Below the pieces are notes generated by a model, which was not told where the DNA came from, did no database searches, and saw only the letters and a list, made by a program, of their open reading frames with translations. A DNA stretch of 5,753 nucleotides from an uncultured Ruminococcus sp. Lineage in GTDB: Bacteria; Bacillota; Clostridia; Oscillospirales; Acutalibacteraceae. The stretch lies in contig CADCOF010000315.1 of the NCBI GenBank assembly GCA_902802975.1, positions 1 through 5,753 on the forward strand. Direction: 5' to 3'. Both the position numbers and the translations under genes were made by a program. This document shows, in pieces, positions 5,699 to 5,753 of this stretch (the first letter of the stretch is position 1; the number at the start of each line of letters is the position of its first letter).

Positions 5699-5753
5699 AA
5701 GCAGTACGCGCACAAAGCTTATATTAAACTATAGTCTTTTGCCCGCGTCCGAA

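Overview
The window looks like chromosomal DNA from a low-to-moderate GC Firmicute, most likely a gut or rumen clostridium of the Ruminococcus/Oscillospiraceae type. The basis is Gram-positive style Shine-Dalgarno sites and sigma-A promoters, a lipoprotein with a linker rich in Ser, Glu and Thr, a clostridial surface-protein repeat domain, and a heterodimeric ABC exporter of the TM287/288 kind. The genus is an inference from sequence style, not a measured match.

Layout. Positions 2-352 (+) hold the last 116 codons of a secreted or surface protein built of about 99-residue Ig-like repeats. A strong bidirectional hairpin terminator follows (369-408). Positions 446-730 are a gene-free repeat block: two 67-bp direct repeats (91% identical), each followed by a tract of 7-bp units made from three words (ATTGCAC, ATTGCTA, ATTGAAT). 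The first tract is inverted relative to the second. The second tract runs into the 3' end of the next gene and supplies its stop codon. That gene (721-1497, -) encodes a lipid-anchored VanX-type M15 metallopeptidase with its own good promoter (1548-1576). It converges on the first gene.

Positions 1577-1978 carry no convincing gene. They contain a cluster of perfect short hairpins (1608-1760) that looks like a dispersed intergenic repeat, then about 135 bp in which nothing clear is seen, then the promoter (1898-1927) of a two-gene operon. The operon (1979-3727 and 3720-5660, +) encodes two ABC half-transporters with an 8-bp overlap. The first has a degenerate Walker B (Asp for the catalytic Glu), a Gln for the H-loop His, and a canonical SGGQ signature. 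The second has intact Walker A, Walker B and H-loop and an altered LSQGQ signature. Together they make one working and one degenerate ATP site, the arrangement known for heterodimeric exporters. The substrate cannot be read from the sequence. The last 93 bases are GC-rich with short inverted repeats and no recognisable gene.

No new multi-gene system is evident. The points most worth a second look are the heptamer/67-bp composite repeat and its entry into the peptidase gene, the His-to-Asp change at a predicted metal ligand of that peptidase, and the hairpin cluster at 1608-1760.
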